A stretch of 64,000 bases of DNA, taken from Shouchella lonarensis (GTDB lineage: Bacteria > Bacillota > Bacilli > Bacillales > Bacillaceae_D). The translations under genes were made by a program, and so were the position numbers. The notes beneath the pieces are model-generated. The model did no database searches, was not told where the DNA came from, and was given only the letters and a program-made list of their open reading frames with translations. Shown piece by piece: positions 23,360-34,956 of the stretch. How positions within the stretch are numbered: position 1 is the first letter of the stretch; each line of letters opens with the position of its first letter. Where the stretch lies: contig NZ_FMYM01000004.1 of NCBI RefSeq assembly GCF_900096965.1, positions 124,001 through 188,000 of the forward strand. Reading direction: 5' to 3'.

Positions 23360-24106
23360 CTAGTTTGACCAATCTAGTCGATTTAAAAACGCCAATATAT
23401 CTTCATGCAACACATCTTTTGCATCACTTAACGTAATGACATGCGATCCTTGTTCATACCAGTTGAGCGTCTTATCATCGGTCCCTAATTCTTCATAAAT
23501 GATTTCTGCACTGTTCACATCAATCATTTCATCCTCTCGTGACTGCACAACGAGGGTCGGCGCTTCAATCATATAAAGTTGCTCACGCACTTCTGCCATT
23601 AACTCGCGTAATTGTTTCAGTGGTAAAGAGATTTTTTCTGCCAGCGCCGTGACTTCCTTTTCAATAAGTACTTCTTGTTTTTTCTCACGCTTCTTATATT
23701 CTTGTGCATACGCCAACATTCCTGCCTGCATGGCTGTTTCTGTCCGTGGCCGTACTGGCGCACACATTGGAATGACACCCTTCACCGATAATGTCGCACC
23801 CACTTTTAACGAGAAAACTCCGCCTAAAGACAAGCCACATACGGCAATTTCTTCATATCCTTGTTCTAACAAAGTGTTGTAACCTTCCTTCACGTCTCTC
23901 CACCAATCAACCGGACTGTATGTCACTAATTTTTCCGGTGGGACACCGTGCCCTCTATATAAAGGCGCATGGGTCGTATAGCCATGTTTTTGCAAAAAGC
24001 GCCCTAACATCCGCACATCAGCCGTTGTTCCCGTAAACCCGTGTAACAACAAAACCGCACGCGCCCCTCCTACAAACGTAAATGGTTTCGGGGCTACTAA
24101 CTTCAT
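23360..24106 (-). CDS. est: Carboxylesterase (Est30/YvaK type)
   Basis: A 248-residue alpha/beta hydrolase close to Geobacillus Est30 and B. subtilis YvaK. Oxyanion region VLLLHGFTGT, YRGHG, nucleophile Ser93 in CGLSLGG, Asp in SREDEMID and His in QGSHVITLS form the triad. The enzyme hydrolyses short-chain carboxylic esters; its physiological substrate is unknown. It lies in the conserved secG-est-rnr order on the minus strand, 25 bases before rnr. Confidence 0.9.
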   Translation of the reverse strand: MKLVAPKPFTFVGGARAVLLLHGFTGTTADVRMLGRFLQKHGYTTHAPLYRGHGVPPEKLVTYSPVDWWRDVKEGYNTLLEQGYEEIAVCGLSLGGVFSLKVGATLSVKGVIPMCAPVRPRTETAMQAGMLAYAQEYKKREKKQEVLIEKEVTALAEKISLPLKQLRELMAEVREQLYMIEAPTLVVQSREDEMIDVNSAEIIYEELGTDDKTLNWYEQGSHVITLSDAKDVLHEDILAFLNRLDWSN

Positions 24107-24150
24107 TTTTCACGCTTCCTTTCTTATGTATATCTTACTAGCTATAATAC

Positions 24151-24178
24151 AAAAACACCTGGCAGGTGCCGAGGTGTC
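24151..24178 (-). terminator. Terminator after secG
   Basis: On the minus strand ACACCT and AGGTGT with an inner GGCA stem are followed by TTTTT, between secG and est, so est may need its own promoter or read-through. Confidence 0.75.
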
Positions 24179-24184
24179 TTTGCA

Positions 24185-24415
24185 CTACAAGAAGTATCCA
24201 TTTAAAATCGTTAGTCCGAAAAACAAGACCGCAAGCACAATCGTTGCACGATGCAACACTGCTTCTACGCCACGCGCCTTTTGTTTCCCTAAAAGCTGTT
24301 CAGCGCCACCGGAAATGGCCCCAGATAATCCTGAACTACGTCCCGGCTGCAATAGCACAGATAATATCAATAAGATTGAAACAATCACCATTAAAACCAT
24401 TAACAATGCTTGCAT
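24185..24415 (-). CDS. secG: Preprotein translocase subunit SecG
   Basis: A 76-residue SecG: two hydrophobic helices (about residues 3-22 and 53-74) flanking the conserved [24 protein letters not shown] loop, which is recognisable across Firmicutes (given here in parts: LLQPGRSSG and SGGAEQLLG). It assists SecYEG in protein export across the membrane. Heads the secG-est-rnr block, with a terminator directly after it. Confidence 0.95.
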   Translation of the reverse strand: MQALLMVLMVIVSILLILSVLLQPGRSSGLSGAISGGAEQLLGKQKARGVEAVLHRATIVLAVLFFGLTILNGYFL

Positions 24416-24469
24416 CTATGACACCTCCACTTTCACACTCGTTCCTTTAGTGTACCATACATTAAAGCA

Positions 24470-24913
24470 CTAATACAAGCGCATTTGTGCAATCACTCGC
24501 TCCCAACGCACCAGCGCTTCACCCGGTTTGTGTAACGTATAACGCACACCTGAATCTAACACCGCATACGGTGCTTTATCTGCTTTAACAGAAATGACTT
24601 CTCCTGCAAACAATGTCAACTGCTCCAACGTTGCTATACGCTCCAACTGTAAGCGAATGTCATAAGCTACTTGCTCCCACACAAACATTAACGTCGCTTT
24701 TTTTGCAGTTAACGCGTTTTTTTCAGACTGCGTCCCGGTCCAGATGGCCATTCGGAGCGATGACTCGTCCAGCGCAACGACTTCACCGACACTGAGCATC
24801 GCTTTGTACGGAAACCCATCCGCACCAACGGTCACAAACAGCATTGCATCATGTTGCTTCTCCTGTAAGTCCTCGCCATTTAAAAACGCGCGCACAGGTG
24901 GTGGTAACACCAT
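24470..24913 (-). CDS. Pyridoxamine 5'-phosphate oxidase-like protein
   Basis: A 147-residue protein that looks like a split-barrel FMN-binding (PNPOx-like) domain: VRAFLNGEDLQEKQHDAMLF, VTVGADGFPYKAMLSVGEV and a strand SLRMAIWTGT followed by KKATLMFVWEQVAYDIRL. It may bind FMN. It follows ubiX with overlapping stop and start (ATGATG across 24916-24911), suggesting that it uses or protects the flavin made or modified by UbiX. ATG 24916, ATG 24913 and GTG 24910 all lie behind the same AGGAGG; spacing favours the later ones. Confidence 0.65.
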   Translation of the reverse strand: MVLPPPVRAFLNGEDLQEKQHDAMLFVTVGADGFPYKAMLSVGEVVALDESSLRMAIWTGTQSEKNALTAKKATLMFVWEQVAYDIRLQLERIATLEQLTLFAGEVISVKADKAPYAVLDSGVRYTLHKPGEALVRWERVIAQMRLY

Positions 24914-25494
24914 CATTCCTCCTCTTTTCCCTGACCGGACAATCCATGCCAACGCTTCGCTTCAGGTAACTCAATCCCAAATTGATCTAGCGCACGATAG
25001 ACAATATGATCAATCATATCATCTAACGTCTCCGGTCGATTATAAAAGGCAGGCATCGGTGGAAAAATGGTGACCCCCATTTGCGACAGCGCCGTCATAT
25101 TTTCAAGATGGATCGTCGATAATGGCATTTCGCGCGTCATAAGTAACAACCGCTTTCGCTCTTTCAACATGACATCCGCTGCGCGGGTCACGAGCTGATC
25201 GGCCAAGCCAACCCGAATAGAGGCCAGTGTTTTCATTGAACACGGCGCGACAATCATGCCATCCATCCGCATTGATCCACTTGAAATGCACGCTGCTTGG
25301 TCATGAGGTGCATACGTGTAGTCAGCCAGTGCGGTCACATCTTTTACTGTATACGACGTTTCTTGTGTAATTGTAACACTCGCCCACTTCGACATAATTA
25401 AATGCGTTTCCACGCCTGTATCACGTAACTTTTCTAACAACCGGATACCAAAAATGGCGCCAGTGGCACCGGTCATGGCTACAATTAGTTTCAT
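24913..25494 (-). CDS. ubiX: Flavin prenyltransferase UbiX
   Basis: A 193-residue flavoprotein of the UbiX/Pad1 family: VAMTGATGAIFGIRLLEKL at the N-terminus, MSKWASVTI, SSGSMRMDGMIVAPCSMKTLASI and TREMPLSTIHLENM, then MGVTIFPPMPAFYNRP. It attaches a dimethylallyl group to FMN to make the cofactor of UbiD-type decarboxylases. No ubiD lies in the window; the neighbour is a PNPOx-like small protein instead. In B. subtilis the pad cluster pairs UbiX, UbiD and a small protein, so this may be a split or reduced version. Confidence 0.92.
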   Translation of the reverse strand: MKLIVAMTGATGAIFGIRLLEKLRDTGVETHLIMSKWASVTITQETSYTVKDVTALADYTYAPHDQAACISSGSMRMDGMIVAPCSMKTLASIRVGLADQLVTRAADVMLKERKRLLLMTREMPLSTIHLENMTALSQMGVTIFPPMPAFYNRPETLDDMIDHIVYRALDQFGIELPEAKRWHGLSGQGKEEE

Positions 25495-25730
25495 TGGTTT
25501 ATTCGCTCCTATTACAACACTTTATCCACTTTTCCTCATTTTATCATACCCTGATATAATCAAAAATGTATAGATTGTGTACATGCATAGTAAAAGTCAT
25601 CTATATCATTCTCTCGACTACGCTTAGCATACTTTATTTACTAGCTTGATCTAACTGCCTATAGATCATAACCATCTATCTCATACTCATAATGATGCAT
25701 GGTTTTGATCACAAATATCCGTTCATACAT

Positions 25731-25759
25731 TTGCATACGCAGCTTCATTCGCATATAAT
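25731..25759 (+). promoter_or_regulatory. Promoter of candidate antitoxin RNA
   Basis: TTGCAT (25731-25736) and TATAAT (25754-25759), spacer 17. It points toward the 3' end of the small toxin gene on the opposite strand. Confidence 0.75.
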
Positions 25760-25765
25760 ATAAAT

Positions 25766-25905
25766 GTATAGGTAATATTAATAAAGCACCGCCTAGAGTC
25801 GATGACTCCAGACGGTGTCGCTGAACCCCATTACGGGCTTAGGCGAATGAGGGTAGAATAGCTCCCCAACTAGTCCGGGCTAAGACTCATGGGGGCTATT
25901 TTTCT
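25766..25905 (+). ncRNA. Candidate type I antitoxin antisense RNA
   Basis: Transcription from the promoter at 25731-25759 would start near 25766 and end at a hairpin ATAGCTCCCCA...TGGGGGCTATTTTTC (25858-25904). The RNA, about 140 bases, is complementary to the 3' untranslated region and last codons of the 33-residue hydrophobic ORF on the minus strand, as RatA is to txpA and SR4 to bsrG in B. subtilis. This and the toxin gene fill most of the 730-base gap 25495-26226; bases 25495-25730 show nothing else that I recognise. Confidence 0.65.
25782..25818 (-). terminator. Terminator of the toxin mRNA
   Basis: On the minus strand CACCG-CT-GAGTC pairs with GACTC-AG-CGGTG around a short loop, followed by CTTTATTAAT. 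It closes the toxin transcript about 80 bases beyond its stop codon. Confidence 0.7.
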
Positions 25906-25997
25906 TTGCGCTCAACCCGCACTAAGACAACAGTCAGTAATAACAACAACAATACATTTGTTGCGACTACAAGTGACAGTGACTCATAGACTGACAT
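25896..25997 (-). CDS. Holin-like type I toxin peptide (TxpA/BsrG class)
   Basis: A 33-residue peptide: MSVYESLSLVVATN, then an unbroken Leu/Val transmembrane segment and a charged end VRVERKEK. The MSxYESL opening followed by one hydrophobic helix and a basic tail is the pattern of putative holin-like toxins and of TxpA (MSTYESL). AAGGGGGTGAT lies 6 bases before the ATG. It has its own promoter (26065-26092), a terminator and an overlapping antisense transcript. Such peptides insert in the membrane and are silenced by the antisense RNA, which promotes mRNA decay. Confidence 0.78.
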   Translation of the reverse strand: MSVYESLSLVVATNVLLLLLLTVVLVRVERKEK

Positions 25998-26064
25998 CGC
26001 GGCATCACCCCCTTTCTCAAAGGGATGTGCCTAAAACCCGCTCATGAGTAATTCAGCTTCTTCA

Positions 26065-26092
26065 ATTTTATCATAAATGGAAGCGTCATCAA
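26065..26092 (-). promoter_or_regulatory. Promoter of the toxin gene
   Basis: On the minus strand TTGATG (26087-26092) and TAAAAT (26065-26070), spacer 16, about 70 bases ahead of the toxin ATG. Confidence 0.65.
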
Positions 26093-26178
26093 ACGTATGT
26101 ACGCATACCTTTATATCATTTTTAGAACACACAATCCACCCCTGTTGAACACTTTCTCAGCGCCTCTTAGTCTAAACT

Positions 26179-26215
26179 GTAAGAGCTCCTGACCTCTCAG
26201 GGCAGAAGCTCTTAC
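26179..26215 (-). terminator. Hairpin after the VOC-domain gene
   Basis: GTAAGAGCT and AGCTCTTAC with an inner CTG/CAG stem form a long perfect hairpin 12 bases beyond the stop codon, but only a short T-run follows on either strand. Confidence 0.5.
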
Positions 26216-26226
26216 ACATGTTAACA

Positions 26227-27126
26227 TCAAAAATCACTCACAACCAACTTCTTCATTTGCATCATTTTCACAAAAGCCTCGGGCTTTTTCATGAGCTCTT
26301 CCATATTTTCGGGTACAATTTGCCAACTCAAGCCGTATCGGTCTTTACACCAGCCGCATTGCTCGGCTTCCGAGACACTAGACAGTTTTTCCCAGAAGGA
26401 ATCAATCTCTGTCTGGTCTTTACAAGACACCGATAGTGAGACCGCTTCGTTAAAGGTGAAGTGTTGCTCAACACCGGAGTCCATTGCCGCAAACCACTGA
26501 TCCGCTAGCATGAAATCAGCAAACATTAATGCTCCTGCTTGAGCTGGACCGGTGTCTTCACTATAACGAGCCACTGTTCCGAGTTTCGCGTCATCAAATA
26601 CTGATAGGTAAAAGTTGATTGCTTCTTCTGCATGATTTATGTTTTCCCCGGAAAACATGAGGGACGGAATGATAAAAGGCCGTGGCTCGCCCGCTGGATC
26701 AGTCAAAATTAATTGCCACGTTAAACCATAACGATCTTTGACCCAGCCGTAACGCTTGCTAAATGGGTACGCGTCTAGTGGCATCAGTATCTCGCCACCC
26801 TCAACAAGTTTCGCCCACAACTCATTTAATTGCTCACTCGCCTGCTCATCACGTGATGGATCAAAATTGACCATAAACGAAATGGATGGATTGAACTGAA
26901 ATACGGGTCCGGCGTTAATAGCGGTGAAACGGAAGCCACTGATTTCAAAGTCTATCGTCAGCTCTTTACCAGCAAAATCAAGCTGAAAATCAGCCAAACC
27001 TTCTTCAACACTGTTTGGATAATAACTTGTGGAAATAACCTTACCACTCGGAAATGCCGAAGTATAAAAATCGACGGCTTCCTTGGCCCCATCAAACCAT
27101 AAGTTCGGCGTAATTTTTTGCTTCAT
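26227..27126 (-). CDS. Two-domain VOC (PhnB/3-demethylubiquinone methyltransferase-like) protein
   Basis: A 299-residue protein made of two tandem vicinal-oxygen-chelate domains (about 1-150 and 155-285). Each has the PhnB-type motifs: ITPNLWFDGAKEAVDFYTSAF in the first and SGENINHAEEAINFYLSVF in the second, with YGWVKDRYGLTWQLI and CGWCKDRYGLSWQIV near the domain ends. Function of these proteins is unknown; some bind metals or small toxins. I start at ATG 27126, 8 bases after GAGGGAG. Monocistronic, between the toxin locus and bioI. Confidence 0.88.
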   Translation of the reverse strand: MKQKITPNLWFDGAKEAVDFYTSAFPSGKVISTSYYPNSVEEGLADFQLDFAGKELTIDFEISGFRFTAINAGPVFQFNPSISFMVNFDPSRDEQASEQLNELWAKLVEGGEILMPLDAYPFSKRYGWVKDRYGLTWQLILTDPAGEPRPFIIPSLMFSGENINHAEEAINFYLSVFDDAKLGTVARYSEDTGPAQAGALMFADFMLADQWFAAMDSGVEQHFTFNEAVSLSVSCKDQTEIDSFWEKLSSVSEAEQCGWCKDRYGLSWQIVPENMEELMKKPEAFVKMMQMKKLVVSDF

Positions 27127-27260
27127 ATTGGTCGCTCCCTCGATTTTAAATAGAGTACGGGCGGAACATACTGCACTTTTTGGCTCACGTCCCAAAAGTG
27201 CAAACAGGCTTATCCACTATGAGAATATCATTCTACTAAGATGATGTCAAAATGATTGAA

Positions 27261-28472
27261 TCACTTTGTAATCGTATGTTCAAAATATAACGGACAACTC
27301 TCAAGCGCACGGAAACCTATGAGCCGCCGCCACCTCGGCTCTGCTGTCGCTAATTCCAACTGGTCCGCCTTCTCTAGCAACACTTGAACCGCAACTTCCG
27401 CTTCTACCCTCGCCAACGCCGCACCAATACAAAAGTGACTGCCATAACCGAATGCAAGGTGATGATTTGATGTGCGCGCGATATCAAATTGATGTGGCTC
27501 TGAAAATTTCGCTGGATCGCGATTGACAGCACCGAGCAAGACATACAGTTGTGCACCTTCTTTTATATGGTTACCGTTTACTTCAATATCACTCACCGCA
27601 ACCCTTGCCACCATCTGTGTTGGACTCTCAAACCGTAACGTTTCTTCTATGGCACCGCGAATGAACGTCGGATCCTTCTTTAAGAGCAAAAGTTGCGACT
27701 CATGTTGCAACAAAGACAGAACGGCATTACTAATGAGATTGACCGTCGTCTCGTGCCCAGCGATGACGAGCAAGACGCATGTTGCGAGTAATTCCTCGTC
27801 CGATATCTCTTCTTCATCTATGAGCCTACTAATGAGGTCATCTTGTGGCGTTTGCCGTTTCTCTGCGATCAGCGACTGAAAATAATGTCCCAGCAACGCT
27901 GCTTGTTTATTGCCTTGCATCATATCCTCACGGGAACGGGTTAAATCAATCGTTTGAATAAAACACATCGCCCACGCTCGAAATCGCTCCTGGTCTTTTC
28001 TCGGCACCCCGAGTATTTTCGCAATGACGAGACTTGCTAACGGGAATGCGAAGTCCATCACGACATCCATTTGTTTCTTTCTGCTTATCTCATCTAATAA
28101 CTCATGCACCGTCTCTTCAATATATGGTCGGTACTCTTCAATCATTTGCGCGTGAAACGCTTTCCCTACTAAACCGCGCAACCGTTTATGATCATACGCG
28201 TTTTTAAATAACATCATCTCTTGTTGCAGCTTTCTTAACCGCTCATAACGTTTCGTCGTCTCCGGTAGTGGCATCCGGTTTTGGAAGACCGCTTTATTTT
28301 TAAAAATCGCCACCGCTTCATCATATCCTGTGACGTACCAACCTGGATATTTAAACGCGCTTCCCTTGTATATCGGGCTCTCTGCACGCAATTGCTCATA
28401 TAATGGGTACGGGTTTTGAAAAAACGCCGCAGAAGCAAATACATGTGAAGGTTGTTGTATATTTGTTGCCAT
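27261..28472 (-). CDS. bioI: Cytochrome P450 BioI (pimelate-forming)
   Basis: A 403-residue cytochrome P450 with the oxygen-activating AGHETT helix, ETLRFESPTQ (E-x-x-R) and the heme loop FGYGSHFCIG (heme-ligand Cys348). In B. subtilis BioI cleaves a long-chain acyl-ACP to pimeloyl-ACP for biotin synthesis and is the last gene of bioWAFDBI, exactly its place here. Location rather than sequence alone supports the name. A strong terminator (28495-28519) separates it from bioB, so it gets only a fraction of operon transcription. ATG 28472 follows GGGGGGAG by about 5 bases. Confidence 0.85.
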   Translation of the reverse strand: MATNIQQPSHVFASAAFFQNPYPLYEQLRAESPIYKGSAFKYPGWYVTGYDEAVAIFKNKAVFQNRMPLPETTKRYERLRKLQQEMMLFKNAYDHKRLRGLVGKAFHAQMIEEYRPYIEETVHELLDEISRKKQMDVVMDFAFPLASLVIAKILGVPRKDQERFRAWAMCFIQTIDLTRSREDMMQGNKQAALLGHYFQSLIAEKRQTPQDDLISRLIDEEEISDEELLATCVLLVIAGHETTVNLISNAVLSLLQHESQLLLLKKDPTFIRGAIEETLRFESPTQMVARVAVSDIEVNGNHIKEGAQLYVLLGAVNRDPAKFSEPHQFDIARTSNHHLAFGYGSHFCIGAALARVEAEVAVQVLLEKADQLELATAEPRWRRLIGFRALESCPLYFEHTITK

Positions 28473-28494
28473 GTCTCTCCCCCCTTTCGAGTGT

Positions 28495-28519
28495 AAAAAA
28501 AGGAGCAACTGCTCCTTTT
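28495..28519 (-). terminator. Intra-operon terminator between bioB and bioI
   Basis: On the minus strand AAAAGGAGCA and TGCTCCTTTT form a perfect stem followed by more T residues. A terminator between bioB and bioI is known in the B. subtilis bio operon, where most transcripts stop after bioB. Confidence 0.85.
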
Positions 28520-28524
28520 CCTCC

Positions 28525-31400
<2,876 letters not shown>

Positions 31401-31414
<14 letters not shown>

Positions 31415-32759
31415 GAAAAGCCTCGCTCGTGACAATCTCAATAGCTTCTTTCATAATCGCCACCATCGCTTGCACATCTGCTTTCGTACTGACAAGCGGC
31501 GGCATAAAGACGATCACGTTTCCGAGCGGGCGCGTGAGCATCCCGAGTTCGCGCATCTTTAATGATACACGGTAACCAATGCGCTGTTCAAAGGCAAACG
31601 GCGTTTTCGTCTCTTTATCTTGGACAAGCTCAATTCCACACATGAACCCAAGTTGGCGTACATCGCCCACATGCGGAAGTGCGTATAACTCATTTAATTG
31701 CGCGCTCACATACGTAGACATCTCGGCCACGTGATCCACAATGCGCTCCGACTCAAATAAACGTAAATTCTCAAGTGCAACCGCACAACCTAATTGATTG
31801 CCTGTGTACGAATGCCCATGAAAAAGGGTCTTCAAGTTTTCATAGTCATCATAAAAGGCGTCATAAACCTTTTCCGTTGTTAATGTCGCGGCAATCGGCA
31901 AATAACCACCCGTGATTCCTTTCCCGACCGCCATTAAATCAGGCTGCACGTGTTCGTTCTCACACGCGAACATTTTGCCTGTCCGTCCAAATCCGGTTGC
32001 GACCTCATCAACAATCATGAGCACATCATACTTCGTACACAGATTGCGCACCCCGGCTAAAAACCCTTCCGGCATAACGATCATCCCCGCTGCTCCTTGT
32101 ACGAGTGATTCAATCGTCAGTGCAGCCACTTCGTGATGTTTTTCTTGTAACAGTTGTTCAAGTTTATGTAAACATTGATCACGACACGCTGCTGGATCAT
32201 CTGTTTCTGAACGATACACATACGGAATCGGCGCTTGATAACTTTCAAACATTAACGGACCATACACTTGATGAAACAAGCCGATGGACCCGACACTGAC
32301 TGCACCAATCGTATCGCCATGATAGCCATTTTTCATCGCCACAAATTTTTGCTTTTCCGGTCGATCGCTATTCGCCCAATATTGAAATGCCATCTTGAGC
32401 GCAATTTCCATTGCTTCTGCGCCGCTATCGGAGTAAAATACGCGGGTTAAATTAGCTGGGCTAATCTCCACCAACTTCTCAGCCAGTTCTGTTGCCGGAA
32501 TATTTGTCATCCCTAACAACGTGGAATGAGCGATTTTTTCAAGTTGTTTCTTAATCGCTTCGTCTAACTCTTTTTTTCGGTGCCCGTGTACATTGAGCCA
32601 GACAGAGGAAAAACCATCGTAGTATTCTTTGCCATCTATATCTTTCACTTTAATGCCTGCACCACTCTCGATAATGAGTGGATCTGCATCGTAATCTTTC
32701 ATTTGCGTAAATGGCAGCCATAAGTGCTTTTTGCTTTTTTCAATCAAATCGTTTGTCAT
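31401..32759 (-). CDS. bioA: Adenosylmethionine--8-amino-7-oxononanoate aminotransferase
   Basis: A 452-residue class III aminotransferase: [13 protein letters not shown] near the N-terminus, [68 protein letters not shown] and the PLP lysine in [12 protein letters not shown]. It makes 7,8-diaminopelargonate using AdoMet or, in Bacillus, lysine as amino donor. It overlaps bioW by 20 bases at its start. Confidence 0.95.
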
Positions 32760-33525
32760 CGTCTGCCTCCCACTGAATGAGTATCGGCTGTTCTTTTAAA
32801 TAATCCATATAGTCGTCCACATGGTACGTACCATCAATGAAAAAAATCCGACACCCTTGTTCATTGCCGTATTCTTTTAATTTCGTAATCCGCTCGTAAC
32901 CAGAATCTTTACTTGCCACATAACCAGTTACATAATCCGGATCATCAGACCAACACCATTCCGCGATCGTCGCTGGATGATGGCTTACTTTTGCGGCGAG
33001 CGTAAGGGCTTCTTTGATCCGCGGATTGTGCGGAACGTCATGCGCATCCGCCCACTTGGAGAAGTTGGCTTCACGCCAATCCATTTTTGAGACACGTACA
33101 CCTCGTTCTTTCTCTAGATCCAACCGTTTCCCCGTGCGCGCATCAACGATCAATGCGCCTCTCATCGACGGTTGTGCCATTGCTTGCTCATAAGCTTGCT
33201 CGATCACTTCTTTTTTGATGCCGATGTGGTGTAGGCGAGCCCGTGCGAACGCTTGGCCAGCTTCAACGCTAACGACGTCGTATGTTGTGAGCGGCAGTGG
33301 GGGCGTTTGCTGGACAGGTCTATTTACCATCTCAATCTGCAATTGCATAAAATCGGGATTTCCTCGCGAATGAGATAACCCTTTTTCCACTAACGCATTG
33401 ACCGCCTGTTGAATCTGATCATACGTTGTGAGTTGCTCACCACCAGATATGTGTTTTCCTCCCAGTTCATGAGCGCCCCCTTGGGCTGCGCGCATGCGAA
33501 TGTTAAAATATGTGTTTTGGTGCAT
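32740..33525 (-). CDS. bioW: 6-carboxyhexanoate--CoA ligase (pimeloyl-CoA synthetase)
   Basis: A 261-residue BioW, which activates pimelate to pimeloyl-CoA with ATP and CoA. Characteristic parts are [20 protein letters not shown] with the GGEHISG-type SGGEQL after it, [46 protein letters not shown] and RIFFIDG. GGAGGGTGCGAA precedes the ATG. First gene of the bio operon, 30 bases after the BirA operator. Confidence 0.95.
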   Translation of the reverse strand: MHQNTYFNIRMRAAQGGAHELGGKHISGGEQLTTYDQIQQAVNALVEKGLSHSRGNPDFMQLQIEMVNRPVQQTPPLPLTTYDVVSVEAGQAFARARLHHIGIKKEVIEQAYEQAMAQPSMRGALIVDARTGKRLDLEKERGVRVSKMDWREANFSKWADAHDVPHNPRIKEALTLAAKVSHHPATIAEWCWSDDPDYVTGYVASKDSGYERITKLKEYGNEQGCRIFFIDGTYHVDDYMDYLKEQPILIQWEADDDKRFD

Positions 33526-33553
33526 TTCGCACCCTCCTCACATGACAAAGAAA

Positions 33554-33584
33554 ATGTTAACATATATATAATTATAGTTTACAA
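33554..33584 (-). promoter_or_regulatory. BirA operator of the bio operon
   Basis: On the minus strand TTGTAAAC and GTTAACAT face each other across a 15-base AT spacer that contains TATAAT, 30 bases ahead of bioW. This is the biotin-repressor site pattern of Firmicutes (GTTAAC-type half-sites about 15 bases apart). BirA loaded with biotinyl-AMP would cover the -10 region. Confidence 0.82.
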
Positions 33585-33707
33585 TATTGATGATAGAGCT
33601 CATCAATCACTTTGTCAACCTAATATAACGTGTTTATAAACTTCTTAGTGGTTGCTCATAACATTAGAGAGGCAAACTGCACCTTTTTCCTCCTTCACGT
33701 TAAAAAC

Positions 33708-33753
33708 AAAAAGCGACTTGATTCCCTATTTAGGTTTCAAGTCACTTTTTGTG
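33708..33753 (-). terminator. Terminator after the 108-residue membrane protein gene
   Basis: AAAAAGTGACTTGA and TCAAGTCGCTTTTTG pair around a short AT loop. The gene's stop codon is inside the left arm. Confidence 0.8.
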
Positions 33754-34063
33754 TACTGTTAATCCAATATTTCTTACTTAAATGATGAAAAGCAAGAGCT
33801 AGTATGGCTGCAATAACCACTAATAATATTGATTTAGACACGGCCGCGGAAAGAATAATGATACTCGTTGTTGTATTGATCATGATCCATTTTAACTTTT
33901 CGTCACCTTTATCCAGCCAGTATTGTCTCATTAAGTCTTGCCATAAAAATGCTACGAAAAACGCCCCAGCAATCCATAATACAGATTTAAACATGATGAA
34001 TGCTGCGAGAACAATGAGCGTCGCAATACTATTAATAACGATGATCTTTGCCATCCTACCCAT
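33737..34063 (-). CDS. Small four-helix membrane protein, unknown
   Basis: A 108-residue integral membrane protein. Hydrophobic segments at about residues 5-22, 27-44, 60-76 and 80-95 suggest four helices in two similar halves: LWQDLMRQYWLDKGDEKLKW after the first pair and LAFHHLSKKYWINS after the second repeat each other, so it arose by internal duplication. No family is recognisable to me. It stands alone between the bio operon and a START-like gene; GAGGGG lies 10 bases before the ATG. Confidence 0.7.
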   Translation of the reverse strand: MGRMAKIIVINSIATLIVLAAFIMFKSVLWIAGAFFVAFLWQDLMRQYWLDKGDEKLKWIMINTTTSIIILSAAVSKSILLVVIAAILALAFHHLSKKYWINSTQKVT

Positions 34064-34142
34064 AATGACACATCCCCTCTACCGTTAAATTGACTTTATC
34101 ATCAAACCATCCAATGCGTCAACATTGTGCTCGCTGCAGCCT

Positions 34143-34892
34143 TCACCGCCACCTGCCTATGCGCCAAGATAACGGAATCCAGACATCTTCCACCCACGTT
34201 GCCAATCGCTCTTCTGCTTCTTCTGATGTTTCGACTGTAAATAAGAATATCCCTCTTTCTGGATCCTTCTTATAATCTGCAGACAAAAGCGCTTGTATTT
34301 GATACTTATCAGCAAACTCATCAAAGTCGTCAAAATAAACATCCCAGCTTCTTTGTTCATTTCGGTACGCTAATGCCTGCATATCCCTTTCATCAGGAAG
34401 GTCGCAATGAATCAACATCTCATCCATTTCCTCTTCATGCACGTACTCAACAAAACGTTCGTACTGTTCGTTGTAGAGGAACTTCGCTAACCAACCAGTC
34501 AGCAAGCCTTTTATCATCTGAAACTTGTTTTTTGGAATGAAGCGTGATTCTACAATCAACGTTGTCTCAACCATATCTTCCTCAAACTCTTCTTGAGACA
34601 GCCAGTACTCGGTAATACTGATGCCCTCTTTTGTTGTTGTCTTCATCATCGCATGGGAAGGTGGGTCAAAGCACTCTAGCTCAACATTAAATGTATATAT
34701 CTTTTTGCCCATTCTCCATACAGATTCAAACTGCGACCCACTCGTTAAACACTCTTCTCCCTCTGGATAATGATTTTCTTGTACAAAAGAATGCCACCGT
34801 AAAACATGTTGATCTTGATTTAAATACTGAAACACCGATTCAATCGGTGCATCAATCGTTTTTACTACACGAAAAAGTGTTATTTCACGCAT
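34143..34892 (-). CDS. SRPBCC/START-like domain protein of unknown function
   Basis: A 249-residue protein. Residues about 1-150 look like an SRPBCC (START/Bet v1-like) domain: LFRVVKTIDAPIESVFQYLN, a Trp-containing LRWHSFVQE and SQFESVWRMGKKIYTF. The C-terminal 80 residues (from about 170) are acidic with WDVYFDDFDEFADKYQ and ERLATWVEDVWIPLSW and I cannot assign them; they resemble a ribonuclease E inhibitor RraB-like shape only loosely. START1 at ATG 34892, 8 bases after AAGGAGA. Neighbours give no clue. Confidence 0.6.
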   Translation of the reverse strand: MREITLFRVVKTIDAPIESVFQYLNQDQHVLRWHSFVQENHYPEGEECLTSGSQFESVWRMGKKIYTFNVELECFDPPSHAMMKTTTKEGISITEYWLSQEEFEEDMVETTLIVESRFIPKNKFQMIKGLLTGWLAKFLYNEQYERFVEYVHEEEMDEMLIHCDLPDERDMQALAYRNEQRSWDVYFDDFDEFADKYQIQALLSADYKKDPERGIFLFTVETSEEAEERLATWVEDVWIPLSWRIGRWR

Positions 34893-34956
34893 TTTGTGTC
34901 TCTCCTTAAAAATACCCTCTATATCTATAAAACACATAAACTACCTTACACCAACA

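Noticed and set aside
25495-25730. Riboswitch or T-box upstream of ubiX
   Set aside because: The stretch is AT-rich without a stable multi-helix fold or conserved core that I can recognise.
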